From positions 60,107 to 124,106 of the forward strand of contig NZ_AFPB01000168.1 of the NCBI RefSeq assembly GCF_000218485.1: DNA of 64,000 nt. Reading direction: 5' to 3'. Numbering within the stretch: position 1 is the first letter of the stretch; every line of letters starts with the position of its first letter. Under the pieces are notes generated by a model. The model searched no databases and had not been told where the DNA came from. It saw nothing but the letters and a program-made list of their open reading frames with translations. This stretch comes from Aquimarina agarivorans (GTDB lineage Bacteria; Bacteroidota; Bacteroidia; Flavobacteriales; Flavobacteriaceae). This document shows, one piece after another, positions 46,912 to 56,067 of this stretch. A program made the translations under genes and the position numbers.

Positions 46912-47875
46912 ATGAAGCCACCTTATGACATTACTCCGCTAATTCTAAAATTGATAAGCAGTATTTCAGAAAAATTAGGCGAGATAAATGCTAATTTCTT
47001 AGATAAACCATCCCCAACTCTTAAAAAACAAAATAAGATTCGAACTATTCATTCGTCTTTAAAAATAGAAGGTAATACTTTGTCCAAAGAACAAATAACA
47101 GCACTATTAGAAAATAAAAGAGTCCTAGGGCCAAAAAAGGATATTAAAGAAGTTTTAAATGCTATAAATACTTATGAAGTAATTCAAAATTATGATTCAA
47201 CTAAAGAAAGTTCTTTTCTTGAAGCTCATAAAAAATTTGATGGATAATTTAATAGTTGACTCAGGTAAATACAGAAAGCAAGGTGTTGGAATTGTTAAAG
47301 GTTCTAAAATTGAACACTTAGCTCCCCCTTATCAAAATATCCCTTTTTTGATGAAGGACTTATTTGAATACTTAAAAAGTGATGAAATTGAATTAATAAA
47401 GAGCTGTGTATTTCATTATGAAATGGAGTTTATACATCCGTTTCTTGATGGCAATGGGAGAATGGGGAGATTATGGCAAACGTTGATATTAATGACTAAA
47501 TATCCTGTTTTCGAATATATTCCCTTCGAAACTTTAATAAGTAAAGATCAAGACAAATATTATAAAGCTTTAGCGAACTGCGACAAGGCTGGTAAGTCCA
47601 CATTATTTATTGAGTATATGCTTGATGTCATAAATAAGTCTCTAGCAGAATTACTTAACTTCAATAATAGAAATTGGAATACCGAGCAAAGACTTAATTA
47701 CTTCGTTTCTTTAGATATAAAAGAGTTTACTCGTAAAATATATATGGATACTTTCAAAGATATATCTACATCAACAGCTAGTAGGGATTTAAAGAAAGGT
47801 ATAGAATCAAATTTTTTTAGAAAAGAAGGAGAAAAAAATAAAACTACATATAAAATCACTGGTCACAACACCTAA
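46912..47875 (+). CDS. Fic family protein (AMPylase), one apparent frameshift
   Basis: About 320 aa in two frames. The ATG at 46912 opens the conserved start MKPPYDITPLILKLISSISEKLGEIN. The N-terminal inhibitory motif S-LKIEGN (class II Fic) is in TIHSSLKIEGNTLSKEQ. The frame breaks at 47231-47239 (six A, three T); removing one base gives AHKNLMDNLIVDSGKYRKQGVG. The second part holds the active-site motif HPFLDGNGRMGR and a C-terminal winged-helix-like region (STSTASRDLKKGI). Fic proteins transfer AMP to target hydroxyls. The break is in a homopolymer, so an assembly error is likely, but in an accessory gene true decay is also possible. It ends in GHNT, the stop lying inside the attC-like repeat. 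Confidence 0.82.
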
Positions 47876-47915
47876 AGCATTTGTATTGCCTATAGGCTAT
47901 AGATATGCGTTGTTG
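47865..47915 (+). repeat. attC-like direct repeat, copy 2
   Basis: ACAACACCTAAAGCATT, inner GCC-TATA-GGC hairpin, then ATATGCGTTGTTG. The fic stop codon is within the repeat (AAC ACC TAA). Left half nearly identical to copy 1. Confidence 0.55.
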
Positions 47916-48169
47916 AAAAAGCTTTACCAAAAAAAACAAATTGGGAAGACTGGCAAAATCGAAAAATTGATAGGCTTTTAAAACAAGCATCCTTTAAACA
48001 ACAAGCTTCTATTACTAATATCAACTATGCTGCACAACGTAATTTAGATAAGAATATGTTGGAAAGGTTAGCAACACTAGATTTCATCAAGCGAAAGGAA
48101 AATATCATTTTAACACCCAAAGTTAGTTGTGTATTTGAGGAGTCGGCGTCACAAATTTCACTATTTTAA
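47903..48169 (+). pseudogene. IstB (IS21 helper ATPase) fragment
   Basis: An open frame without a start codon reads ALPKKTNWEDWQNRKIDRLL, then KQASF ... NINYAAQRNLDKNM and LATLDFIKRKENIILT. This matches the N-terminal part of IstB, up to just before the expected Walker A (TGPTGVGKS). There it switches to unrelated sequence ending SASQISLF. No istA or IS ends are visible. A small relic of an IS21 element inserted between cassette-like units. Confidence 0.7.
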
Positions 48170-48194
48170 CTCATAATTTAAAAATACTAAAAAT

Positions 48195-48264
48195 GTAACG
48201 CCTTGTGCTTTACGAAAGGTCATTGACCTTCACCACGCACAGACGTATACATTAATCGTTGTAC
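48195..48264 (+). repeat. attC-like hairpin element, second type
   Basis: TAACGCCTTGTGC, a perfect inner AAGGTC-ATT-GACCTT hairpin (48216-48230), then GCACAGACGT and ATTAATCGTTGTACC. GTGC/GCAC pairs outside the inner stem, and TAACGCC...CGTT form the ends. The ion channel ATG is 12 bp downstream. Confidence 0.45.
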
Positions 48265-48275
48265 CTAATTAGGAA

Positions 48276-49010
48276 ATGAAAGAAAAACTTCGAAAAATTA
48301 TTGAAGAAAACACTAATATGAAAGGTAAAGTATTTGACTATTTTATCCAAATACTAATTCTAATTTCGCTAATTACATTTTCTATTGAAACACTTCCTAA
48401 TAATTCTGAACAAACTAAAATTATTATTCAAAATATTGAATTATTTTGTGTAATAATTTTCTCTATTGAATACTTATTAAGAGTATATGTATCAAAAAAA
48501 CCTTTAAGCTATATTTTTAGCTTTTATGGAATCGTAGACTTATTAGCTATTATTCCGTTTTATTTAAGACTTTCAATTGACCTAAGGTCTCTACGTGCTT
48601 TTAGAGTATTTCGAATATTTAGAGCTTTGAAATTAGTGAGGTATAACAAAGCACTTCACAGGTTTAGGCTAGCTGGAAAAATTGTAAAAGAAGAAATAGT
48701 TTTATTTCTATTGACAACAGGAATATTAATATTTATTAGTTCAGCAGGAATTTACTTTTTTGAAAATAAAGCTCAACCTGAAACATTCTCATCAATATTC
48801 CATAGTTTATGGTGGTCAATAGTTACTCTAACAACTGTTGGTTATGGTGACACATATCCTATTACAGTTGGCGGGAAAGTTTTTACATTTTTCGTCTTAA
48901 TTATTGGAATTGGAATAGTAACTGTTCCAGCAGGGTTAGTTGCAACCGCACTTTCAAAAGCTAGAGAAATGGAAGAGAATGAAACAATAAAAACTACAGC
49001 CAACACATAG
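48276..49010 (+). CDS. Voltage-gated-type potassium channel
   Basis: 244 aa. Six transmembrane segments; S4 (RAFRVFRIFRALKLVR, residues 107-122) has a basic residue at nearly every third position. The pore loop SLWWSIVTLTTVGYGDTYP carries the K+ filter TVGYGD (~187-192). Cytoplasmic ends are short, without RCK or cyclic-nucleotide domain. It starts 12 bp after an attC-like element, and its stop (AAC ACA TAG) lies in the next one. Confidence 0.92.
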   Translation: MKEKLRKIIEENTNMKGKVFDYFIQILILISLITFSIETLPNNSEQTKIIIQNIELFCVIIFSIEYLLRVYVSKKPLSYIFSFYGIVDLLAIIPFYLRLSIDLRSLRAFRVFRIFRALKLVRYNKALHRFRLAGKIVKEEIVLFLLTTGILIFISSAGIYFFENKAQPETFSSIFHSLWWSIVTLTTVGYGDTYPITVGGKVFTFFVLIIGIGIVTVPAGLVATALSKAREMEENETIKTTANT

Positions 49011-49027
49011 AGCACTCATCTTGTCGA
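49002..49027 (+). repeat. attC-like direct repeat, copy 3 (left part)
   Basis: AACACATAGAGCACTCATCT followed by TGTCG matches copy 1 at about 19 of 24 bases and again overlaps a stop codon. The right part runs into a Y2 transposase relic; a bulged hairpin CTTTGGTG / CACCCAAAATAAG lies at ~49040-49070. Confidence 0.4.
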
Positions 49028-49039
49028 TTTCTAGTCAGC

Positions 49040-49320
49040 GCTTTGGTGAACCTTGCACCCAAAATAAGCGATGATTTGCGAAGTGCCTTCTTAACATTTA
49101 GGGCAAATACGATGGTTGTCCTTGGTCTTTTCTTCTTTGACATTAGTTGGACATTTAGCTAATATCGCTTGCAGCTACTTTAAATATCTGCGTTTGGTGA
49201 TACTACAAAGCAATCCATAATGACGGATTTTAGTAAAACCTTTGGGTAAAACATGCAACTGAAAGCGATTAAGAAACGTCTTGATGGGAAGACTTATCGT
49301 TGATAATTCCGAAGCAATCG
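49040..49320 (-). pseudogene. IS91-type (Y2/HUH) transposase relic
   Basis: On the minus strand one frame reads ELSTISLPIKTFLNRFQLHV, then LPKGFTKIRHYGLLCSITKR and, after a stop, LQAILAKCP ... HRICPKC. The LHVLPKGF-KIRHYG motif is characteristic of the IS91-family transposase C-terminal region. Two in-frame stops and no start or Y2 motif remain, so it is a dead fragment between the channel gene and holB. Confidence 0.75.
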
Positions 49321-49376
49321 CACATCACCAAATGATCTTATATCATATTATTATTGCACCTCCTCATTTCTCAATT

Positions 49377-50513
49377 TCAAGGCTTGGCATGTAGTAGTCG
49401 GGTTAGTTTTATGGAAAGATCAGTAAGGATTATTTTTGAATTTCCATTTCTTTCTATATGATATAATGCCTCTTCAAGCGCTTCAAAAATAGCTTCAATA
49501 TTATTTCCGTGTACAAATGGAGCAAACTTTGCTAAGTCAAAGTTGGCGGTTTGAGGTTCAAGAAAAACTAATGATTCACTTTTGTAATTTGTAAGTAACG
49601 CTTGCCTAAAAAAATCGATGCAGTAGTTCAAAAATTTTTTTTGTATTTCCCTGCCGTTTGCGGCTATGCCCTCGCTCCATTTAATTAGTTCGTTAATTAC
49701 TGCTTTGTTGCCTTTGGCTTTAAAAGCAGCTCTTACCCAGGTAATAAACCAGGTCTCGAATTGAATTTCGCTACTATTGTTTTGTAGTAGTTGTAATGCC
49801 TTATTATAATCGCCTTGTGCTCTGTTGGCTATCTTTTCAGCATCAATTTCAGAAATTGTAGTTGCTTTTTTCAGCCCTTCAGCAATGGCGCCAATTCCTA
49901 ACGGAGGAAATTCTAAAATTTGACAGCGCGAGGAAATTGTTTGTATAATTTGCTCCTTATCTTCGGTAATGAGTATAAAAATAGTTTGTGCAGGAGGCTC
50001 TTCAATCAGTTTTAATAATTTGTTTGAAGTAGCAGTATTCATTTTATTTGCCATCCAAATGATCATAATTTTATAACCGCCTTCGTAACTCTTTAAGGAA
50101 AGTTTTTTTACAATTTGCGCAGCTTCATCAACATTAATGATTCCTTGTTTATTTTCAACACCAATATGTTGATACCACTCAAAAATACTAGCGTAAGGAT
50201 TTTTTGCTAAAAAAGTACGCCAATCGGTTAAAAATAAATCTGATACGGGGTGTTTTTTTACGGAGTCATTCGTAGTAACCGGGAATACAAAATGTAAGTC
50301 TGGGTGCGAAAGTGAATCAAACTTTTGCTGACAACTACTTTTGTCCGCAGCAGTAGCGCATAAAACATGCCTGGCATAAGCAATTGCCATGGGCAAAGTG
50401 CCACTACCATTAGCGCCACAAAATAACTGAGCGTGGGCAATTCTGCCTTGATCGGCACTTGTTTGTAAATGGTTTTTAATATGATCTAATCCTAAAACAT
50501 CCTGAAATTGCAT
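49377..50513 (-). CDS. holB: DNA polymerase III delta' subunit
   Basis: 378 aa. AAA+ clamp-loader subunit: MQFQDVLGLDHIKNHLQTSADQGRIAHAQLFCGANGSGTLPMAIAYA (P-loop degenerate, as expected for delta'), the NVDEAAQIVKKLSLKSYEGGYKIMIIW and NKLLKLIEEPPAQTIFILITE sensor region, and a C-terminal collar domain. Part of the clamp loader at the replication fork. First conserved gene after the island; divergent from pgk. Confidence 0.95.
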   Translation of the reverse strand: MQFQDVLGLDHIKNHLQTSADQGRIAHAQLFCGANGSGTLPMAIAYARHVLCATAADKSSCQQKFDSLSHPDLHFVFPVTTNDSVKKHPVSDLFLTDWRTFLAKNPYASIFEWYQHIGVENKQGIINVDEAAQIVKKLSLKSYEGGYKIMIIWMANKMNTATSNKLLKLIEEPPAQTIFILITEDKEQIIQTISSRCQILEFPPLGIGAIAEGLKKATTISEIDAEKIANRAQGDYNKALQLLQNNSSEIQFETWFITWVRAAFKAKGNKAVINELIKWSEGIAANGREIQKKFLNYCIDFFRQALLTNYKSESLVFLEPQTANFDLAKFAPFVHGNNIEAIFEALEEALYHIERNGNSKIILTDLSIKLTRLLHAKP

Positions 50514-50693
50514 AGGACAAATATATAATTTTTGCTAGCTAGATTAGTAATTTATTAATGATACTGAATTTAAAAAATTACTTAAAAAAAAGCGAACTAA
50601 AACATTATAGTCGCACTATGTTGCAATTACTAGTTAATGTTCAAAAAATAAGGATTGAATAGTGTTAGTGCTATTGTTTTATTAATAATAAAT

Positions 50694-50701
50694 TATATTT
50701 G
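50694..50701 (+). promoter_or_regulatory. -7 promoter box of pgk
   Basis: TATATTTG, with a TTG 17 bp upstream (50674-50676), 56 bp before the ATG at 50758. Confidence 0.5.
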
Positions 50702-50757
50702 CTTTTTGGCGGAGTTATGTGTAATTCCATAAAAATGTTAAACTTTTTTTACAGTAT

Positions 50758-51940
50758 ATGAAAACAATCAACGATTTTAATTTTGAGAACAAAAAAGCAT
50801 TGATACGTGTGGACTTTAACGTGCCTTTAGATGCCAACTTTCAGGTAACTGATGCTACACGAATTGAGGCAGCAAAGCCTACAATTATAAAAATACTTGA
50901 AGATGGTGGGAGCGCTATTTTGATGTCGCACTTAGGTAGGCCAAAAGGAAAGCAAGAGGAGTTTTCATTAAAACATATTGTTGAAAAAGTTCAGGATGTA
51001 CTTGGAGTGCAAATTAAAATGGCTGCTGATTGTATAGGAGCTGATGTTGAAGCTATGGCAGCATCACTTGAGCCAGGTGAAATTTTATTGTTGGAAAACT
51101 TGCGCTATTACAAAGAAGAAACTGCGGGAGACAAGGATTTTGCGGAAAAATTGTCAAAATTAGGAGATATTTACATTAACGATGCTTTTGGTACAGCACA
51201 TAGGGCACACGCTTCAACTGCAATAGTTGCTGAGTTTTTTGAAAACAAAGGCGCAGGATATGTAATTGAAGCAGAAATTGTAAATGCAAAAAAAGTTTTA
51301 GAAACAGGAGTGGCGCCAGTAACTGCAATTATGGGAGGTTCTAAAATATCAGATAAAATATTAATTGTAGAAAAATTACTTTCCATAGCTGATAATATAA
51401 TTATTGGAGGCGGAATGTCATATACTTTTGTAAAAGCCTTGGGTGGTGATATTGGAATATCGTTGTGTGAAGATGATAAATTGGATTTAGCATTAGATTT
51501 ACTAAAAAGAGCTAAGGAAAACAATGTAAACATGATTTTGCCTTTAGATACGGTGATCGCAGATGATTTTTCAAACGACGCCAATATTCAAACCGTTAAA
51601 AGAGGAATGATTCCTGAAAAGTGGGAAGGATTGGATATTGGTCCTGCTACCAGAGAACAGTTTTCTGAAATTATCGAAAACTCTAAAACCGTTATTTGGA
51701 ATGGGCCTATGGGAGTTGCCGAAATGGAAAATTTTGCACATGGAACTATAGCCATTGCACATGCAGTTAAAAATGCAACAGCAAAAAGGTGCCTTTTCAT
51801 TAATTGGAGGTGGAGATTCTGCAGCAGCAATAAATAATTTAGGTTTTGGAAACGATGTTTCCTATGTTTCAACTGGAGGAGGTGCGTTATTAGAATATAT
51901 GGAAGGAAAAGTACTTCCAGGGATTAAGGCAATCTCTTAA
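50758..51940 (+). CDS. pgk: Phosphoglycerate kinase, one apparent frameshift
   Basis: 393 aa when repaired. The N-terminal domain has [24 protein letters not shown] and [16 protein letters not shown]; the C-terminal domain has [11 protein letters not shown] and [19 protein letters not shown]. Near 51781-51787 a run of five A shifts the frame. With four A the protein reads [20 protein letters not shown], then [19 protein letters not shown], the normal end of PGK. It makes ATP and 3-phosphoglycerate in glycolysis. Both halves are perfectly conserved, so an assembly error is far more likely than loss. Confidence 0.95.
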
Positions 51941-51974
51941 ATAGTTGCCCTATCACAAATAAATAATTATAGTA

Positions 51975-52009
51975 AAAAAAAGGCTATCCGTATTGGATGG
52001 CCTTTTTTT
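51975..52009 (+). terminator. Terminator of pgk
   Basis: AAAAAAAGGC-ATCC / GGAT-GCCTTTTTTT with a GTATT loop and one bulged pair, 35 bp after the stop. Confidence 0.85.
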
Positions 52010-52174
52010 GTGCGTTGATTAAAGCCGCATAAAAATTTTTTTAAAATTTTTTATGCTTGTAAAGCCTTGATTTGCAATAAAACTAACTTTTTGGTAAGTA
52101 GGGGGTGCAAAATTTTCTATTTGTAAACTGAATTATTTAAAGCTAAATTCGTGTAAATAAACAACTAAAAATTA

Positions 52175-53056
52175 ATGAATAATAAAGTTTTTGTTACAGG
52201 AGCAACAGGTTTTCAGGGAATGAGTATTGCCAAAAGTTTGATAAATGCGGGTGACAAAGTAATCACATTATCGCGCTCATTAGATTCAAAAAATCAAACG
52301 TTTGAAGGAATTGATGTAATTACTGGAAGTTTGGAAAATGAGGCAGATGTTTCAAAAGCCATGAAAAATGCGAATAAGGCAGTATTTACATGTCCATTAG
52401 TGTTTGATCTTGCGCTTGCTAAAAAGTATGTTGAAAATTTTATAAAAGCCGCTGAAGAGAATCATATTGAATTAGTAGTTTATAATTCAAGTTTTGATTT
52501 GCCAGAGGAAGAAACGGGCCTGATATCTCTTGACATAAAGGTATTAATTAGTGATTTATTTAAAAAATCGGCACTAAAAGTAATCAATTTAGTTCCTGAT
52601 ATTTATTTAGATAATGCTTCGGCACCTTGGTCAGTACCTGTAATAGTTACAAATAAAATTTTTCCATATCCTGTTGAGTCAGGTAAAAAATTACCATGGA
52701 TAAGTCATTCGGATTTAGGAAACTTTACCGCATCGGCAATTAACAAACCTGAATTGGCAGGCAAAACATTGTCTATTGGAGGGAATTTAGTATCTGGGCA
52801 AGAGATTGCAGATGCCATTTCTGAACAACTTGGCGAACAAATTAGTTTTGTAAGCATCACACCTGATGCATTTCAAAAGGAATTAACACCTGCATTTGGC
52901 GAATTGGCAGGTAAGGAAATCTCCAACTTGTATAGGTATATTGAAACAAATAGCAACAAAATAGTAAATAAGAATTTTAAAGAAACGCAACAATTACTAG
53001 GGCACACCAATCAAAGTTTATCGGATTGGGCAAAGTCCATTGATTGGAAAGTTTAA
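52175..53056 (+). CDS. NmrA-like NAD(P)-binding protein
   Basis: 293 aa. Rossmann start VFVTGATGFQGMSIAKSLINAGDKVITLSRS, VVYNSSFDLPE, then a substrate-side region with SHSDLGNFTASAI and SIGGNLVSGQEIADAISEQLG. This is the atypical SDR type of NmrA/quinone reductase-like sensors, without the YxxxK active site. Redox sensing or oxidoreduction; substrate unknown. Single gene. Confidence 0.87.
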   Translation: MNNKVFVTGATGFQGMSIAKSLINAGDKVITLSRSLDSKNQTFEGIDVITGSLENEADVSKAMKNANKAVFTCPLVFDLALAKKYVENFIKAAEENHIELVVYNSSFDLPEEETGLISLDIKVLISDLFKKSALKVINLVPDIYLDNASAPWSVPVIVTNKIFPYPVESGKKLPWISHSDLGNFTASAINKPELAGKTLSIGGNLVSGQEIADAISEQLGEQISFVSITPDAFQKELTPAFGELAGKEISNLYRYIETNSNKIVNKNFKETQQLLGHTNQSLSDWAKSIDWKV

Positions 53057-53211
53057 TTTTGAGAAAAATAAAATTTCAAAGGCTAAATACCTTAAATAAT
53101 GACTAACTATTTATTGTGCGCATCAAAAATTTCCGTAAAAGGGGTTAAAAAACGGTATAACATTTGATGCAATTTATCACATAAATTTAGTATTTTGATT
53201 TTTTATTGAAT

Positions 53212-53249
53212 CATGCCACTAAGAATTTGCAACTTCTGCTAGTGGCATG
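53212..53249. promoter_or_regulatory. Inverted repeat upstream of the lytic transglycosylase gene
   Basis: CATGCCACTA and TAGTGGCATG, a perfect 10-bp pair with an 18-base spacer, ending 20 bp before the ATG at 53270. Operator or leader hairpin; no T run follows. Confidence 0.55.
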
Positions 53250-53269
53250 GTACTCAAAGTTCCTTTAAA

Positions 53270-55020
53270 ATGATTAAAAAATTTTCCAGTATATTTTTTA
53301 TACTTTTCCTGACTCCATTATTTCTAATTGCACAAGATGTACCTTTGGGCAACAGTGGAAAAAAATCAAAAAAAAAGCAATCTAAAGGGTTTTTTAGAAA
53401 AAAAATAAAGCAAAAAAGCAAGTTGATTCACTGGTTTATGAAAAATCTAATGCAAAGAATCAATTAATAAAAGGAGCATTTGTAACAAAAAATCAGCAAG
53501 TAATTACTACTACTTTCCCCTTAAAGGGAGAAGGTATTCAGGATAGCATTGCAAAAAGCACGCTGCTTACACTAGATCAAGTGAATAAGCCGGTATTAAA
53601 AGCACACAAAAGGCTTGATTTATCAGATGTATCGGTTATAAGTAATTTTCAAGAAGGATTTAAAGATCATCCAAGTATTGAGGCGTTGGATGCCCGCTGG
53701 AAACAGGAATTATTCAATTCAAGCTTGTATGATTCAATTTACGAAACTATAATAAATCAGGATTATACAAATGTTGAGTTCGTAGTTAACCTTCCTACCG
53801 AAACTTTAAAAAAACAACTAGCGGATTTAAATGCAAAAACACCGTTTAACGTGGAGTATAATCCTTCTCTGGAAAGTGTCATTAAAAACTACCTTAAAAA
53901 TAGGCATCAGTCTCTTGAACGATTAATGGCCTTAAGTGATTATTATTTTCCGTTATTTGAACAAGTACTAGACAAATACGATCTGCCATTAGAAATTAAA
54001 TATCTGGCTATTGTAGAATCGGCGTTAAAGCCCAGAGCAAAATCCAGAGTGGGAGCCACTGGATTATGGCAATTTATGTTTGGAACAGGTAAGGAGTATG
54101 ATTTGAATGTGAGTTCATACGTGGATGAACGTATGGATCCTATAAAATCTACCGAAGCTTCTGCTAAATATTTGGCAAAATTGTATAAAATATTTGGCGA
54201 TTGGGATTTAGCCTTAGCCTCGTATAATTCGGGACCTGGAAATGTTACTAAAGCAATTAGGCGAAGTGGTGGATATACAAACTATTGGAATATTAGGCCT
54301 TATTTGCCAAGGGAAACAGCGGGATACCTACCAGCATTTTTAGCAACGATGTATATTTTTGAATACGCAGATTTCCATGATTTTAAACCTAAAAGACCTG
54401 AATTTGCTTATTTTGAGACAGATACTGTTCATGTAAAACAGCAAATCAGTTTGGATCAAGTGGCTGAAATTATGGATATTGAAATGGAAGTACTTCAGTT
54501 TTTAAATCCATCCTACAAACTTGATATTATACCACACGTTGCATCAAAAGATTACAAATTACGTCTGCCATGGGACAAAGTGGGTGCCTTTGTAGCTAAT
54601 GAAAATGCAATTTATGCAAAAGCAAAAGCCGATTTTGATAAAAGAGAGAAGCCCTTACCACAATTATTTGAAGTAAGTAATAAAATCAGGTATCGAATCC
54701 GGAGTGGTGATTATTTGGGTTTAATTGCAAGAAAGTTTGGAGTACGAGTTTCGCAAATAAAAAAATGGAATGGATTGCGGAACAATAACATCAGAGTAGG
54801 AAAGCACTTGACTATTTATCCAAGGCGGGCAACTGTTTATGCATCAACAAAGAAAAAAGCAATCAAAGTTTCTTCAAATACATACGTAGTAAAATCGGGG
54901 GATTCATTATGGAGTATTTCGCAAAAATTTGCAGGTGTAAGTGTTGAAAATTTAAAAAGATGGAACAATATTTCTGGCAATAGATTAAAGCCAGGGATGC
55001 GTTTAAAACTAAAAAAATGA
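53270..55020 (+). CDS. mltD: LysM lytic transglycosylase (MltD-like), one apparent frameshift
   Basis: About 583 aa when repaired. Signal peptide MIKKFSSIFFILFLTPLFLIAQ; a Lys-rich stretch then breaks at a run of eight A (53398-53405). With nine A the frame reads FFRKKNKAKKQVDSLVYEKS and joins the main frame, which is open upstream of the GTG at 53581. The SLT domain has IVESALKPRAKSRVGATGLWQF (catalytic Glu) and ALASYNSGPGNV. Two LysM domains close it (YRIRSGDYLGLIARKFG; YVVKSGDSLWSISQKFA). Cleaves peptidoglycan glycan strands. It overlaps the DUF4837 start by 4 bp. Confidence 0.92.
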
Positions 55021-56009
55021 TGAAAAAAATTTTAGTAATTTGTTTTTCTTTATTAGCAATTGTTGCTTGTAAACAAGGTGAAGAAGCACCAAAACCCCAA
55101 CTAGATACTGGAGCCTATGCCAAATCTGCAGGGCGCCCTAATGGTTTAACCATTGTTATGGATAATAGATTTTGGGAGGGAAGCATTGGCGAGGTGTTAA
55201 GGAGAAACCTAGCGGCTCCTGTGCATGGATTGCCCCAAGAGGAACCAATGTTTACTATCCGTCAAATGCCTGCAACGGCATTTAAAGGTTTTGCAAACAA
55301 ATCGCGCTGTTTTTTAAAAATTGAAACTAATAAGGATGTGGGTTTTAAAGTCTTAAAAAATAAGTATGCCCGCCCTCAAATAGGCATTGTCATTTCAGGA
55401 AATACTGAAGAGGAAATTAATCAAGAATTTTTAGCTCATAAAAGTGAAATCATACAAACTTTTAAAAATATAGAGCTTTTGAATAAGCAACAATTAGTTA
55501 AAAATCCTTTGGACATAAAAAAGCTTGATAAAAATTTGGGTATAAGCCTTAGCGCTCCAAATGCCTATAGAGTGGCAAAAGCTTCCAAAGATTTTTACTG
55601 GTTAAGGAGGAACATCTCACATGGTACTCTTAATATTACGGCTTATGAAGTTCCGGTTGATTTTTTTAAAGATTCTTTAAGCATTCCGCAAAACATTATA
55701 CGAATGCGAGATACCTACGGAGGTGATCATGTTGTTGTAGACGAAGGAGGGCGTTTTATTACTGAGGCTGCTTATTCGCCTTACTTTCAAGAAACAAATA
55801 TTGCTAATTTTGATGCTTACGAAACCCGAGGCACGTGGGAAGTGAAAAATAAATGGATGGCAGGACCATTTTTAAATTATGTTATTAAAGACACTCAAAA
55901 AAAACGTTTTTTAGTGCTTGAAGGTTTTGTTTTTGCTCCATCAATAAACAAAAGAGATTATATGTTTGAATTGGAGGCAATTTTAAAAACAGTAAAATTT
56001 GTTAACTAA
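55017..56009 (+). CDS. DUF4837 lipoprotein
   Basis: 330 aa. Lipobox VAC (Cys19), then GRPNGLTIVMDNRFWEGSIGEVLRRNLAAPVHGLPQEEPMFTI and a second half with DFYWLRRNISHGTLNI and YEVPVDFF, matching DUF4837. Function unknown. Start overlaps the mltD-like stop by 4 bp (ATGATG), so it is produced with that enzyme and may assist envelope remodelling. Confidence 0.9.
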   Translation: MMKKILVICFSLLAIVACKQGEEAPKPQLDTGAYAKSAGRPNGLTIVMDNRFWEGSIGEVLRRNLAAPVHGLPQEEPMFTIRQMPATAFKGFANKSRCFLKIETNKDVGFKVLKNKYARPQIGIVISGNTEEEINQEFLAHKSEIIQTFKNIELLNKQQLVKNPLDIKKLDKNLGISLSAPNAYRVAKASKDFYWLRRNISHGTLNITAYEVPVDFFKDSLSIPQNIIRMRDTYGGDHVVVDEGGRFITEAAYSPYFQETNIANFDAYETRGTWEVKNKWMAGPFLNYVIKDTQKKRFLVLEGFVFAPSINKRDYMFELEAILKTVKFVN

Positions 56010-56067
56010 ATGGCGTAGGTGTTATTAACAGTTGAGTTCAATTTAGGTGTAAGGGATTGATTAAAAG

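Noticed and set aside
51770..51800. Truncated, non-functional pgk
   Set aside because: The sequence after the break is the exact conserved PGK end in another frame; one base in an A run explains it.
53270..53467. Separate 65-aa secreted basic peptide
   Set aside because: It is the signal peptide and N-terminus of the lytic transglycosylase, cut off by an A-run indel.
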